This document shows, one piece after another, positions 1 to 9,998 of a stretch of 64,000 nucleotides of DNA. This DNA comes from Panagrolaimus kolymaensis (lineage: Eukaryota > Nematoda > Chromadorea > Rhabditida > Panagrolaimidae). Location of the stretch: assembly GCA_028622995.1 (NCBI GenBank), contig JAJQJQ010000004.1, forward strand, positions 4,030,001 through 4,094,000, in the 5' to 3' direction. Made by a program: the position numbers and the translations under genes. Positions within the stretch are counted from its first letter, which is position 1; every line of letters begins with the position of its first letter. The notes below the pieces were generated by a model that saw only the letters and a program-made list of their open reading frames with translations, made no database searches and was not told where the DNA came from.

Positions 1-850
1 AAATGGAGCAATGGATATTGATAATAAAGATTTTGAAAAAGAGGGTTGGTATTAAAAAGAGTGTTGAAACTTGGAAGTCTTACGCTTATAAAAAAATTAG
101 TAGTATGACAGATAATCTGAAATGAAAAAATGATTGTAATTAATCAAAAATGAATGCAGCGGTAAAATTGAATGAAATGCAAAGAAAACGAGAAGTAGCA
201 AGGGAAAAAAGATTATTATTATTAGCACCTGAAAATAATAATTGAAGTAACGAATTGATACAGCTCTCGAAAAAAATTTTTATTTCAGAGAGCAAACAAT
301 AATCTTAAACATCAAAATGCTGAGATGATGCGGTTCTCGTGAAAATGAAACAAATGTAGAAAAACGACGTGAAAGATGATGGGATAGCGTAAAAGAAAGT
401 ATAGCAGATTCAAGGAAATTACAAAAAAAATTGAACCCTAACAAGCTTTGGATAAAGTTAAATATAAAAGGCGATGTGTGTCTTAAATTATAAAACATTT
501 TGTGAAAAGAGTGGAGCTTGTTTTAAAAATGTTAATCTTATTTATTACGAGAAAGGATTAAATTTGTATTCACTAGTAAAGCCGAATATTTTAAACAAGA
601 AAAACGGCAACCAGATGGAATCTGTAATTTATGCTGTCGACTATGTAAAATAATAATAGATTCATCAGTTGATGATTATCCCAAAGATTTATAAACGTTT
701 ATGAGGAAGCTAGTATAAGGATAAAAGCTTAGTTTAAAACTTTCATACTAATATTCGTAATTATAACACGAGTCATAGTTTGCAAAGATGCATCCAAAAC
801 ATGTTACCATACATACTAACATTAAAACATCAAGGAAGAGTTTTGTACAT
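1..850. other. A+T-rich stretch without an intact gene; possible decayed Helitron N-terminal region
   Basis: No open frame of convincing length begins with ATG and keeps coding character. On the + strand around 150-235 a short frame reads Arg/Lys/Glu-rich (motif MQRKREVAREKR), which resembles the basic segment that often precedes the Helitron replicase. It is broken by stops within about 30 codons. Since the Helitron remnant that follows is on the same strand, this is plausibly the eroded 5' part of the same element, but that is inference. Confidence 0.3.
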
Positions 851-1680
851 AATGAGTCGAATTTTTTATTCAAGTAACAAAGCCAATGCATTTGACTATC
901 AACTTTATATTCTTGACAGTCATAAAGCAACAAAATAAAGAATAAATGCTCCTACCAATTTGGAAGCGAATTTGAATGGAAATTTAATGGGAATGATTGA
1001 TAAAGCTATGAGGGAACATAAAGTTAATGTGCAAAGTTTTGTAATGTTAAAGGAAACAACTGAAAGAGATAAAGCTGAAAAATAAGCTAATAATGAATCC
1101 ATTCAAGGTTTAAAGTTAATAATTTTTGTTAATAAACCTAATGCAAAAAGGAATTATGATGCAATTGTTGCCTTTGAAGTAGCATTGATCTAAGGTCAGA
1201 ATGGAGAAATTTTCAAAGAAAATATTGTTATTATAAAAAGGAATATTGATGGTGAATTCAAAAATATTTAAAAGATGGTGATAATACGACGGATCTTTAG
1301 TTTATCCATTGTTTAATACACCCGGAAAATTTGATTTTTATGAATTTACCAAAAGAAAGATCCAAACAAACCAAATTCACAAAAAAAATGAGTAAACAAG
1401 AATATCACGCTTATAAATATCATGTAAGAGATGAAAAGGCGAATGGCTTATTGCATTATGGTGGAATGCTTTTCTTACAACATTTATTTCAAGGGCAAAA
1501 ACAGAAAAAGATCGATTAAATTATTTGAGATTTAACCAAGACAAAATCAATGCCGCTATTTACTTACTGATTTGCATTAAGAATTAAATAAAAAAGCATG
1601 AAAGGATGACAAATTACCAGGAAGTATTTATGGTTTACCAAGTTCATTTTATGAAAGATCAATGGTGTATTAGAGCGAAT
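850..1680 (+). pseudogene. Broken Helitron replicase/helicase (Helitron-like N-terminal domain)
   Basis: Short frames on the + strand, interrupted by stops and frameshifts, match successive blocks of the Helitron_like_N region in the right order. Near 900 there is QLYILDSHKAT, like the family's 'QIYILD..EA..R' block. Near 1175-1250 there is a segment ending NIVIIKRNIDGEFKNI. Near 1300 there is VYPLFNTPGKF, like 'YPLLFPxGxxG'. At 1385-1480 there is SKQEYHAYKYHVRDE followed by LLHYGG. At 1510-1555 there is DRLNYLRFNQDKINAAIY, like 'xRLxYIRxNQxxLRxxxY'. At 1612-1670 there is GSIYGLPSSFYER, like 'LPSSFxGSPR'. Helitrons are rolling-circle DNA transposons of eukaryotes. This copy is dead: at least three frameshifts or stops, and no helicase domain in the window. 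Terminal sequences were not located. Confidence 0.75.
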
Positions 1681-1689
1681 AGATTTAGA

Positions 1690-2040
1690 GAGAAGTGCAT
1701 CTTCAAAAAGATTGAAAATTGAGTTATTACCGAACTAATATTTTTCTGCGTCCTTTGACAACTGGACGAATAAGTTTTTTGAAATTAAATTATTCTCTTT
1801 TTATTTTTTTTACATTCGTGGCTTTCTTTTGTTGCTTAAAGTGCATAGGTTTTCAGCAAAAGATGCTAAATTGCTGTAGCTTGCTAGTTTGTTACAATTT
1901 ATTCGTACCCATTAAAACACCACTTTCATTGTGATTTTGGAAAGAAACTACGGGATTATTAACCAAAAGATTGCCTAATTGTCCTGATGTGGATGGAGCT
2001 AACCGGTAGTCTTTTGTGTGCAACATATTTAAAACCATTT
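1690..2040. other. No gene seen
   Basis: This A+T-rich stretch lies between the Helitron remnant and a broken minus-strand gene. A + strand frame at 1719-1931 starts with TTG rather than ATG and shows no recognizable motif. It may be decayed transposon sequence. Confidence 0.3.
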
Positions 2041-2044
2041 GGTA

Positions 2045-2660
2045 TTTCATGAATCACCACTATCGTCATCAACGCTGTTATTTTCTTTTTCCTTTTCATC
2101 ATTGAATTGGAGTTCATAAAAGAATTTCAATGGACTTTCTTCCATGGCTCTTCGTTCATCGGGCGTGAAATCATTGATGAGTTTGAGTTATTTTTGAAAT
2201 TTTGGGCCTTCAAGTTCATCAATTTTGTTTAAAACATAATATCCTACAGCTTCAAAAAATCTTTGGGAATAAAGAAAGTCATCTTAAAAAGTATAAAATT
2301 TAAATTCCGCATCGGTGAAAGAACCAAAAAATAAATTTAGTAAATTTTTAATCCTTGGGTGATGAAACAAATTCAAAATGATTATGTGGTTCAAGAAATT
2401 TTTTAAGTTGTTTTGGATTCATTTCAACATCTATGTTTTCTTTTTTATCCGTATGTTACGTAACATTTTTAAGGATGGAGCAATAATATCGCGTGGATTA
2501 ACTTCAATGGTAAAATCAGGGATAGCAATGGAGTGAAGAATAATTTTTGTCGCTTCGGATGGAAGAATATCAGCAGCAGTTGTTTGAGTGGCTATTAAAG
2601 CAGATAAACATTGGAGAAGTTGAGCAAATAAAAATGCGAAAAAGGATATAAATGACATTG
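2045..2660 (-). pseudogene. Broken small secreted-protein-like gene, family unknown
   Basis: On the minus strand an ATG at 2658 opens a 75-codon frame whose first 25 residues are hydrophobic (MSFISFFAFLFAQLLQ...), like a signal peptide, followed by a polar, helix-prone stretch. Downstream, fragments in shifting frames still look coding, for example MNPKQLKKFLEP, FFEAVGYYVLNKIDELEG, and near 2150 FTPDERRAMEESPLKFF. Stops and frame changes separate them. The 3' end is acidic (DDDSGDS). Overall this reads as a secreted alpha-helical nematode protein eroded by mutation. Introns could explain one of the breaks, so a live multi-exon gene is not fully excluded. I do not recognize the family. Confidence 0.4.
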
Positions 2661-2919
2661 AAATAAATTTTAATAATGAAAAGAGTTGTTGTTGTTATTA
2701 TTATTGTGGCATGTCATACTTATTTTCTAATGCTTGCTTTGTGGATAACAACGGACTCCGTTAATTTATTTTTGATTATAAGGCATATTAGAATAACTTA
2801 TTTGGCTACTAATTTCTATGAAATAAACATAAACTAAAAGCACCAAACACGCAAGCATCAAATCATAAAAATAGCCGTTTTGAAATAAAGCTCAATCCAT
2901 TATGATGGTGTTTCGAAGG

Positions 2920-3330
2920 TGAAATAATAAGGGACATAATCGTGATGCATCCAACGGGTATTTAATACTTTGACAAACAGCAATGAAAAAGAAACGTCCA
3001 GAAACATAAATATAATTTCCACTACTTCCACATGATTTGATTGAATGTAGTTGGGATGGTGAACCTAATGAACTTCCAAATGTGAAGAAACTGTTGAAAC
3101 TTTAGAAAGTTTAATTACATCCTTTCCAATTCATTAAAAGCCATTGATTGATTTATTACTAATGGATGATTGGGTTTTACCACCACCAAGTCCAGAATAT
3201 TTAATTCAAACAGATCTTGAATTTGGGAATGATGCTAACTGGCAAAAGAAAGTCAAACCTCCATTGCCAGACTTTTATAAAAAATACTTATTGCTTAAAA
3301 CAACACAAAAGTAAATTTGGTAACGATCGA
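2920..3330 (+). pseudogene. Protein-kinase C-lobe remnant (guanylate-cyclase or tyrosine-kinase-like)
   Basis: Around 3000-3105 on the + strand the frame reads KKKRPET, then LPHDLIECSWDGEPNELPNV. This fits the end of a tyrosine-kinase-like domain, 'RPxxP...LxxLIxxCWxxxPxxRPxM'. The same block in the two cyclases of this window reads [15 protein letters not shown] and [15 protein letters not shown]. The key Arg-Pro is changed to Glu-Leu-Pro and the frame stops just after. A second frame then continues as PPPSPEYLIQTDLEFG... to about 3312. Stops and a frameshift mark it as a relic of a kinase or receptor-cyclase gene. The paralogue it came from cannot be told from this much sequence. Confidence 0.4.
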
Positions 3331-3740
3331 GATCATACTTAATATTTGAAAAAAAATTAATACTAGTAAGTAGAAAAAATACTTGCGGAACTGCAAAAGA
3401 AGCTCCAACCATTACTTCCAGCAAAGCCATTATTCCAGCAACTATCTCCAAGAACTAGTGAGTTTTTTCTTTTTTAAGTGGCAGTTATAAAGATTTTAAT
3501 TTATTACAAATATTAATGTACTTTATAATTTTTTCTGTCAACCAATTCGACTACATCGCCCTGCAGTTAACACTTTCCATAGTCAACCATTTCAAAGAGT
3601 TAGTAAGTCTTTTCTTGTTTAAGAACTACTTATATAAACCTTTTAAATTTTTACAATGCGCTTTTTAATTTTTTTAATATTTGTTACTTTAAATATGTGA
3701 CATTTGTAATAAAATATAAATAAAATTCGAATAAAAATCA
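3331..3740. other. A+T-rich stretch, possible pseudo-exons
   Basis: Between about 3395 and 3610 there are short pieces of higher-complexity sequence separated by A+T-rich stretches of about 75 and 50 nt that resemble introns. No frame can be joined with confidence. It may be the continuation of the kinase relic to its left. Nothing else is seen. Confidence 0.25.
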
Positions 3741-3865
3741 GTTGAAAAGCAAAAAAAGAAAATATCGCGAAATTGCACAATTTTTTTATGGTCTCGACGC
3801 GAAAACAAACATCGCGACTTCGCGACGTCGCGAACTTTCACAAAAGCCGAGAAAACCCTTACAGC

Positions 3866-4034
3866 GGGTGTTCCTAGCCCGAAAGTTTTTCTTCACTGTC
3901 TCAAAGTCTTACAAAGTTTTACAAAGTTTTTTCAAAAGCTTACGAAATTTTCTCAAAATGCTACAAAAAGCTACAAAAATTCGTAGCACTTTGTAAGCTT
4001 TTGAGACAATGAAACTTTCGGGCTAGGAACACCC
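3866..4034. mobile_element. Foldback / MITE-like element with long terminal inverted repeats
   Basis: The first 23 bases (3866-3888, beginning GGGTGTTCCTAGCCCG) recur as an exact reverse complement at 4012-4034. Inside them a second arm pair, 3899-3917 and about 3990-4008, is complementary with two mismatches. The 169-bp segment could therefore fold into one hairpin with arms of about 50 bp. It has no coding capacity. This layout is typical of a miniature inverted-repeat or foldback transposon. Flanking target-site duplications were not evident by eye. A frame covering 3742-3996 runs across one arm and begins with TTG; I consider it non-coding. Confidence 0.7.
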
Positions 4035-4073
4035 GTCGTAGTAAAATTATTCTCATCGTTTGGGACACTCCCT

Positions 4074-5979
4074 TTAACGATAAATTTTTGTGTGTTACCT
4101 TTTGATTCAATATTATTGAGTTAAATCAGTACCAAAATGACCCACAAATTGTGACATTTACGTTTTCAAACCACTGTAGCAAGGAGTTGCCTATCTGTTG
4201 CATGCGATACTGTAGTTTGTAGACGAGCTCCACCACTTTTTCCTTTCTTTTCGTCATTAGTTATTAGTGTAATAATAAAATTATGGTATCTATCGTTAAA
4301 AGGAAATTTAGAACACTATCAACAACATAATTTTTGGTTGAAAGGTTCATCAATCAAAAAGAAAATTAAATGTTAATCGGAAATTGAAGCAAGCAAAAAA
4401 AAGAAGGAAGAACCTAAAAATGAGAGAGAAAGGAAAGAAAGGAAAGAAAACGTGAAAAATTAACTATGATCTATCGAATTTAATCCTAAAATACACACAC
4501 AAAAAAATGAATAATATTTTAAATTTAATGATAAAAAATGCAGGTTTTAACCGTTTTTTGTGCAATTGTTAAAGGGAAATAGTTAAAATGATTGATTAAA
4601 AATATAAACGTTTGAACCATTGTTCTTAAAGATCTTTTAAGTTCCAATAAACATCATCATCACCACCTCCATAATAAAACAATAAAGCAAGCAAAGATCG
4701 CGAGTTTTGTAAAAAAAAAATAACGGCGAGGGTGTTTTGATAATAAAAATGTTTTTTTTTTGTTTTTTTCAAACAAACTTTAACTACTTTACAGAAATTG
4801 ACTTTCTTTTTTACCGGCGACGTTGTTCCCAAATTGAAGTACAAAACAAATTATAATCAATGAGTTTCAGTATTGGATGATAAATATTTTATCGTTCAAC
4901 TTTGATCTTCCATCTCTCATCTTCTTTTTTTATGTTATCATCGTTGTTTTTGATTTATTTGGTTCTGTTTTGATTTTGAAAATTAAAATTGTACATAGAT
5001 AATTGGTTGAGGTGATTCATTCACACACAGGAAATTTCTTCATTCATTTGCAATTTTCAAGAAAGCTTCCTTGAAAATTTTAGTTTTTATGGAAATAGTG
5101 AGAAAGTTTTTTTCAATTTGTGTTTAAAATTTAGCAATCTTAAAAAAATCTTGCTTCTTTTTACTTTCATCGCTGGCTTTGCAATTTGCTAATTTATGTT
5201 TGAACTCTTTAACAAACTCAAAATCTCACATTCGTTTTTTACAGTATAAAGAAAACCCATTGAAACTTCTGTCAAACAAAAAAAAATGGTGGCAACACCC
5301 AACTATTTTTTGAGACAAAACTTTGGAGTTTTATTATGATTGATTTCTTAGGCTTTCATTTTTGTGATTGAACAAATTTTTATTTTATTTTTATTTAGTG
5401 TAAAAAAATTACAAAAACACAAATGAAAAAAAGAATATTATTGATTTACACACAAAAGAAGGAAAGAAAAACCTAATTTATTTCAAATTTGATTGAAAAA
5501 TAAAAATGGCGGCGTCAGAACCCATTTTTTAAGCTCGATAAAAAAATAGAAAGAAAATAAACAATAAAGTTAGTTACTTTTAAAGTAAAAGATACTCGTA
5601 TTTGCATAAAGAAATTTATTAACCGTTTTTTCCATGATTTTTTTCATATTCGAGCTATATACCATCAGTTGATGCAGAGCTCATCGTTCGGGGTTTTTGT
5701 GGGGCAATTGTTGCAATTTTAGCTTTACCTCCGCCACCGCAATCACCTGGGGGAGCCACTATTGAAGAAGGTAGGGAAGTGATGGATGGAATTTGGAGAG
5801 GAATCATTCGACGATAAAGTGCACACCATGCAAGTAATGTTGCGCCAATAACAATAATTTCCATATTCCATGCCATTCTAGGACCATATTCAGCATAAAG
5901 GATACTAATAGCAATAGGACCAATCATACGTGCAACACCACCCGAAACTTGGAAGATACCTTGTTGAGTTCCTTGTCGA
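4074..5979. repeat. Segmental duplication, copy 1 (1906 bp)
   Basis: This block is repeated in the same orientation at 12335-14240, a constant offset of 8261 bp. I found five base differences by eye, all within the first 270 bp; the rest appears identical, including poly-A and poly-T runs. It contains the 3' flank (4074-5654) and the last part of the final exon of the MFSD8-like gene. The left end starts abruptly at TTAACG and the right end stops inside an exon. The near-identity means a recent copy. Three genes lie between the copies. Apart from the exon piece the block has no gene. Confidence 0.97.
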
Positions 5980-6120
5980 GGATATGGCTGAGGTGACTGA
6001 AACCCATTAATTATTCAAGTAAATAAATGCTTTCAATAAACTTTTACCCGAGGAGTTAGGGTGAATTCAAAATCTCTGCTTGAACGATTTTGTGGTTTGG
6101 GAGTTGAAAGCAAACCATTG
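5655..6120 (-). pseudogene. Truncated MFSD8-like 3' exon joined in frame to unrelated exon-like sequence
   Basis: Bases 5655-5979 duplicate the last 108 codons of the MFSD8-like gene, from the RQGTQQG motif to the stop. Upstream of the breakpoint the frame stays open through six codons (SPQPYP) to a 3' splice-like TTTCAG at 5997-6002. Beyond a possible 51-nt intron (5997-6047, GTAAAA donor) lies another exon-like block, 6048-6120, in matching phase (reading NGLLSTPKPQNRSS), preceded by a pyrimidine-rich acceptor. So the duplication may have created a chimeric last exon rather than simple debris. No start codon or first exon could be found. Without ten of the transporter's helices a transport function is not expected. 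I rate dead fragment as more likely than expressed chimera. Confidence 0.6.
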
Positions 6121-7136
6121 CTAATGGAAGAGAAAAAAGTCGAAAAACTTTCTTCAAAATTAATTAATGCGTTTAAACCAAAATAAGAATACTTTTGCCC
6201 TCTTTTTTGATTTTGTTTGCTTATAGGTTTGAACACTCACTATTTCCAATCCCTTTTTACCTTTTTTTAATTAAGTTTGATCTTTATCACAGAATAATGT
6301 GATTTTGGATTTTCCTCATTTTTATTTGCATCTAAACGTTTATTCTTAAAAATGGTTAATTAAAAATATGTAATTTGATACAGTAAAAAAAATTGTTAGA
6401 AAAATACTTTGTGCCTCTTTGTTTTTTTTTCTTCGACAAGACTACCCATTTTTTGCTTATGTCTTCACCATTTTCTTTCCATAAATTCAGATACATAACT
6501 TTATTGCCACTGATGGATCGAGCAAAATGAGCATAAAATAAACTGCACAAAGTTTGTCTTATTTATTTGTTGTTGATATTTTTGAATTTCTTCTTTCGCA
6601 ACACTTTTATTATTTTCCAGATCATAATGAGCAACGAATACAAAAATAAAGCATAAACCATAATGCTGTCTTTAACAAAATGCAAATTTCCAAAGAAGAA
6701 AATTGATTATTTAAAATTCTTCTATGTATAAAAAAGGTAAAATTTATTTTTGTTTGTTATAGCAAAAAAAAATTTTCTTCCTCTAAAAACTTTACTTCAA
6801 GGGTGATATCATAAATAAAGCTTTCAAAAATGCTGTGGTTTTCTAAGTTATTTATGTTCCTTACTATTCTTTTTTCTCATAAAATGTTTCTTTTTTAAGT
6901 TAAAATTCGACCACGAGTTAACTTACATCCCTTTGTTTGCATACATCACTACTATGTTGTTTGTCAAAGTGCATAATTATAAGGTTAATATCGTCCTTTT
7001 ATTAAAAAAAATCAATAATTAATTTTCAAAAAAATAATAAAATAATAAAAATCATCAGAAATGTTTTTGGAAGCCAGCTAATTAATTACCTATAAACTTA
7101 TAATTTTCTTATGAAAAATAATAATTAAATAAATTA
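6121..7136. other. Intergenic, no gene supported
   Basis: A+T-rich, with many poly-A and poly-T runs. One minus-strand frame (about 6452-6550) has a coding-like composition (FYAHFARSISGNKVMYLNLW) and ends at a possible GTAGTC donor, so it could be an upstream exon of the chimeric locus at 5655-6120. It has no ATG, and the splice sites are weak. Otherwise nothing is seen. Confidence 0.3.
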
Positions 7137-7253
7137 AAATAAATGTATCCCGGAAATAAATGCATACCGGAAATAAATGAGCACTGGAAATAAATGACCG
7201 GAAATAAATGTCAGGAAATAAAAGAGCATCGGAAATAAATGCTTCGGAAATAT
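7137..7253. repeat. Degenerate minisatellite, consensus GGAAATAAATG
   Basis: About seven copies of GGAAATAAATG, separated by 3-8 variable bases (such as CATACC, AGCACT, ACC), lie about 200 bp upstream of the proteasome gene. The copies differ slightly (AAATAAAAG in one; a truncated last copy). No coding capacity is suggested. It may be neutral slippage or a cluster of protein-binding sites for the downstream promoter; the sequence alone cannot tell. Confidence 0.8.
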
Positions 7254-7328
7254 CTTCCTAATTTCAATGTAGAAATTTTTAAAGTAATCCTTCTCTTTGA
7301 GCGATAAAGCATGCAGCAAATATGGTAA

Positions 7329-8399
<1,071 letters not shown>

Positions 8400-8473
8400 A
8401 TTTTTACATTGTATCTTTTTTCTCTTATGTATGTGATGTTTGTGATTATTTATTTTTAATTTCTCTTTGTTTT

Positions 8474-8479
8474 AATAAA
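8474..8479 (+). terminator. Polyadenylation signal of the PSMA7 gene
   Basis: AATAAA 75 nt after the stop codon, followed by T-rich sequence. Confidence 0.7.
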
Positions 8480-9000
8480 TTACATAATTTTATAACCATT
8501 TTTGTCTTACAAAACAAGTTTTTTCCATTTATCCCTTACAGCATATTTGTGATTAGCCATTAGTCTGATGGAAATGAGGTTGAAGCAGAAACACAAACGA
8601 TATAATTGAGAGGCTGAGAGGGTGTTTTTGATATTTGGGTTTATATGTATGTTTTGCTATAAATAGGTTTTTAAAAGTGGAATGTTAAGAAGGCAATGAG
8701 AAGAGCTCTGCAGTAGCATGGCCAAAAGTATCAAGAAAAAAACTTTTTGCCTTGTTTTAGTTTAAAATCAATGGCTTTCACTCAAGGAAAATAACCTTTA
8801 TTCTTATAAAGGAATATGATAAATCGATATGTCGCTTATATTTCCCTGCAATTCAAAAAAGAGGTTGACAAAGAGGAGCCTTTAGAGAAAGTTTTTTAGC
8901 CCCAAAAAAGACAACGCAGCCACATAAATTCTTGCATTCATTCCATCATCGCTATCAATTTTGGGCATCGATCGAAAATCTTGCATTATTTTTTCTTTCG
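8480..9000. other. Intergenic / promoter region of the RING gene
   Basis: No frame with coding signs. The sequence is more mixed (higher G+C) than the neighbouring intergenic DNA. It must hold the 5' region of the RING gene at 9001; no TATA or spliced-leader acceptor is clear, although the run TTTTTTCTTTCG directly before the ATG is pyrimidine-rich. Confidence 0.4.
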
Positions 9001-9522
9001 ATGTCCCAACTTATTGCTATTTGTAAGCTATGTTACTGTGACATTGCTGGTTATAAATCTTTTTCACTTCCATGCTGGCATATTTTTCACTCGACATGTC
9101 TCAGAATTCAGATGAGAATCAAATATTGCTGCCCAATATGCTTCATTCCATTTACATCAAAGCTAAATCAAATGCGTATTAGTAAGGAACGTCGCTGTAA
9201 AGAATATGCTCCAAAGCTTCATCCCATTATTGAAGAAAATATCTTCATAGAAGAAACTAATGACATTGAAAGCATTTTAGAAACTGAAAATATGGTTCGA
9301 ATTTCATCTGAATCTCCACCAAATGAGTATTCTCAACAATCACCAAATATTTTGATAATTCAAGTTAGAAATAATCTCCATGAAATTGCTAATGGGAAGT
9401 TTATTTCTCCCTTTCAAAGTGCTACCAATGGACGCAAAACTCCATCCGTAATTTTGATCATTTGTTGGAATCGACTTACGCAGAAGGTAAAAAAATTGTT
9501 TGATGAGTTAAAAATCAAGTAA
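9001..9522 (+). CDS. Small RING-H2 finger protein (putative E3 ubiquitin ligase)
   Basis: Single-exon frame of 173 residues. I start at the ATG at 9001 because the open frame upstream contains no in-frame ATG. Residues 8-50 form a RING-H2: Cys-Lys-Leu-Cys, then PCWHIFHSTC (Cys-x-His-x2-His-x2-Cys), then CPIC. All eight zinc ligands are present in C3H2C3 spacing. RING-H2 proteins recruit an E2 ubiquitin-conjugating enzyme. The rest is Glu/Ile/Asn-rich with no known domain, and no membrane segment is evident after the RING. No close family is recognized; nematodes have many lineage-specific short RING genes. AATAAA is at 9592-9597. A GGTAAA near 9485 could be a donor, so the last 12 codons might differ if there is a further exon. 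Confidence 0.75.
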   Translation: MSQLIAICKLCYCDIAGYKSFSLPCWHIFHSTCLRIQMRIKYCCPICFIPFTSKLNQMRISKERRCKEYAPKLHPIIEENIFIEETNDIESILETENMVRISSESPPNEYSQQSPNILIIQVRNNLHEIANGKFISPFQSATNGRKTPSVILIICWNRLTQKVKKLFDELKIK

Positions 9523-9591
9523 AAGCCAATATAAAATATTTTATAATTGTCCTAATTTTTGGTATGTATGTTTGTGGAAAATGCTCGATTC

Positions 9592-9597
9592 AATAAA
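9592..9597 (+). terminator. Polyadenylation signal of the RING gene
   Basis: AATAAA about 70 nt after the stop at 9522. Confidence 0.55.
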
Positions 9598-9998
9598 ACA
9601 AACTTATAAACATAATTAACAGCTTTAAAAGTTTTCATATTTGTTTCAGAGATATGTTTAATTTACACAAAGCAACTTTGGAATAGTCTTTCCAATGTCG
9701 TTAAGCTTTTAAAGAAATCTGTAAAGGTGAATAAATTCGATAACCCAAAAGTTGTTGGTGAAATTTTTTATGTATGTATCTTCAATGAAGCAAGTTACAT
9801 TGTTTTTTTCCCATGCAATTTTCGTATTCGTTCTGAAACACAAGCACGGGGCGAATGCTTTCTCTCTCTCTCTTTTTCTTTGATTTGAAGCAGAAACAGA
9901 AAATTTTCATCAAGTCATTTGTGTGTTTTACTACTTCGTTTTTTCGTAGTAACTTTTTTTTAACAATCAATCAAATCCATATACAAAGCTTTGGATGA
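9598..9998. other. Intergenic / promoter of the CH-domain gene
   Basis: No coding frame is supported. A CT microsatellite-like run (TCTCTCTCTCTC) lies near 9858-9870, about 130 bp before the next start codon, in the position of a pyrimidine-rich promoter or 5' UTR element. A minus-strand frame at 9782-9970 has low-complexity Lys-rich content and is discounted. Confidence 0.4.

Noticed and set aside
3742..3996. 84-codon + strand frame rich in Arg/Lys
   Set aside because: It starts with TTG and runs over one arm of a foldback element. The Arg richness comes from local CGCGA repeats.
4626..4844. 72-codon minus-strand frame present in both duplication copies (also 12887-13105)
   Set aside because: Although it opens with ATG and is identical in both copies, it lies in 3' flanking DNA and is built from poly-A/T runs. 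Identity reflects the recent duplication, not selection.
8932..9000. 23-codon N-terminal extension of the RING protein
   Set aside because: It contains no ATG in frame before 9001; the apparent start is TTG.
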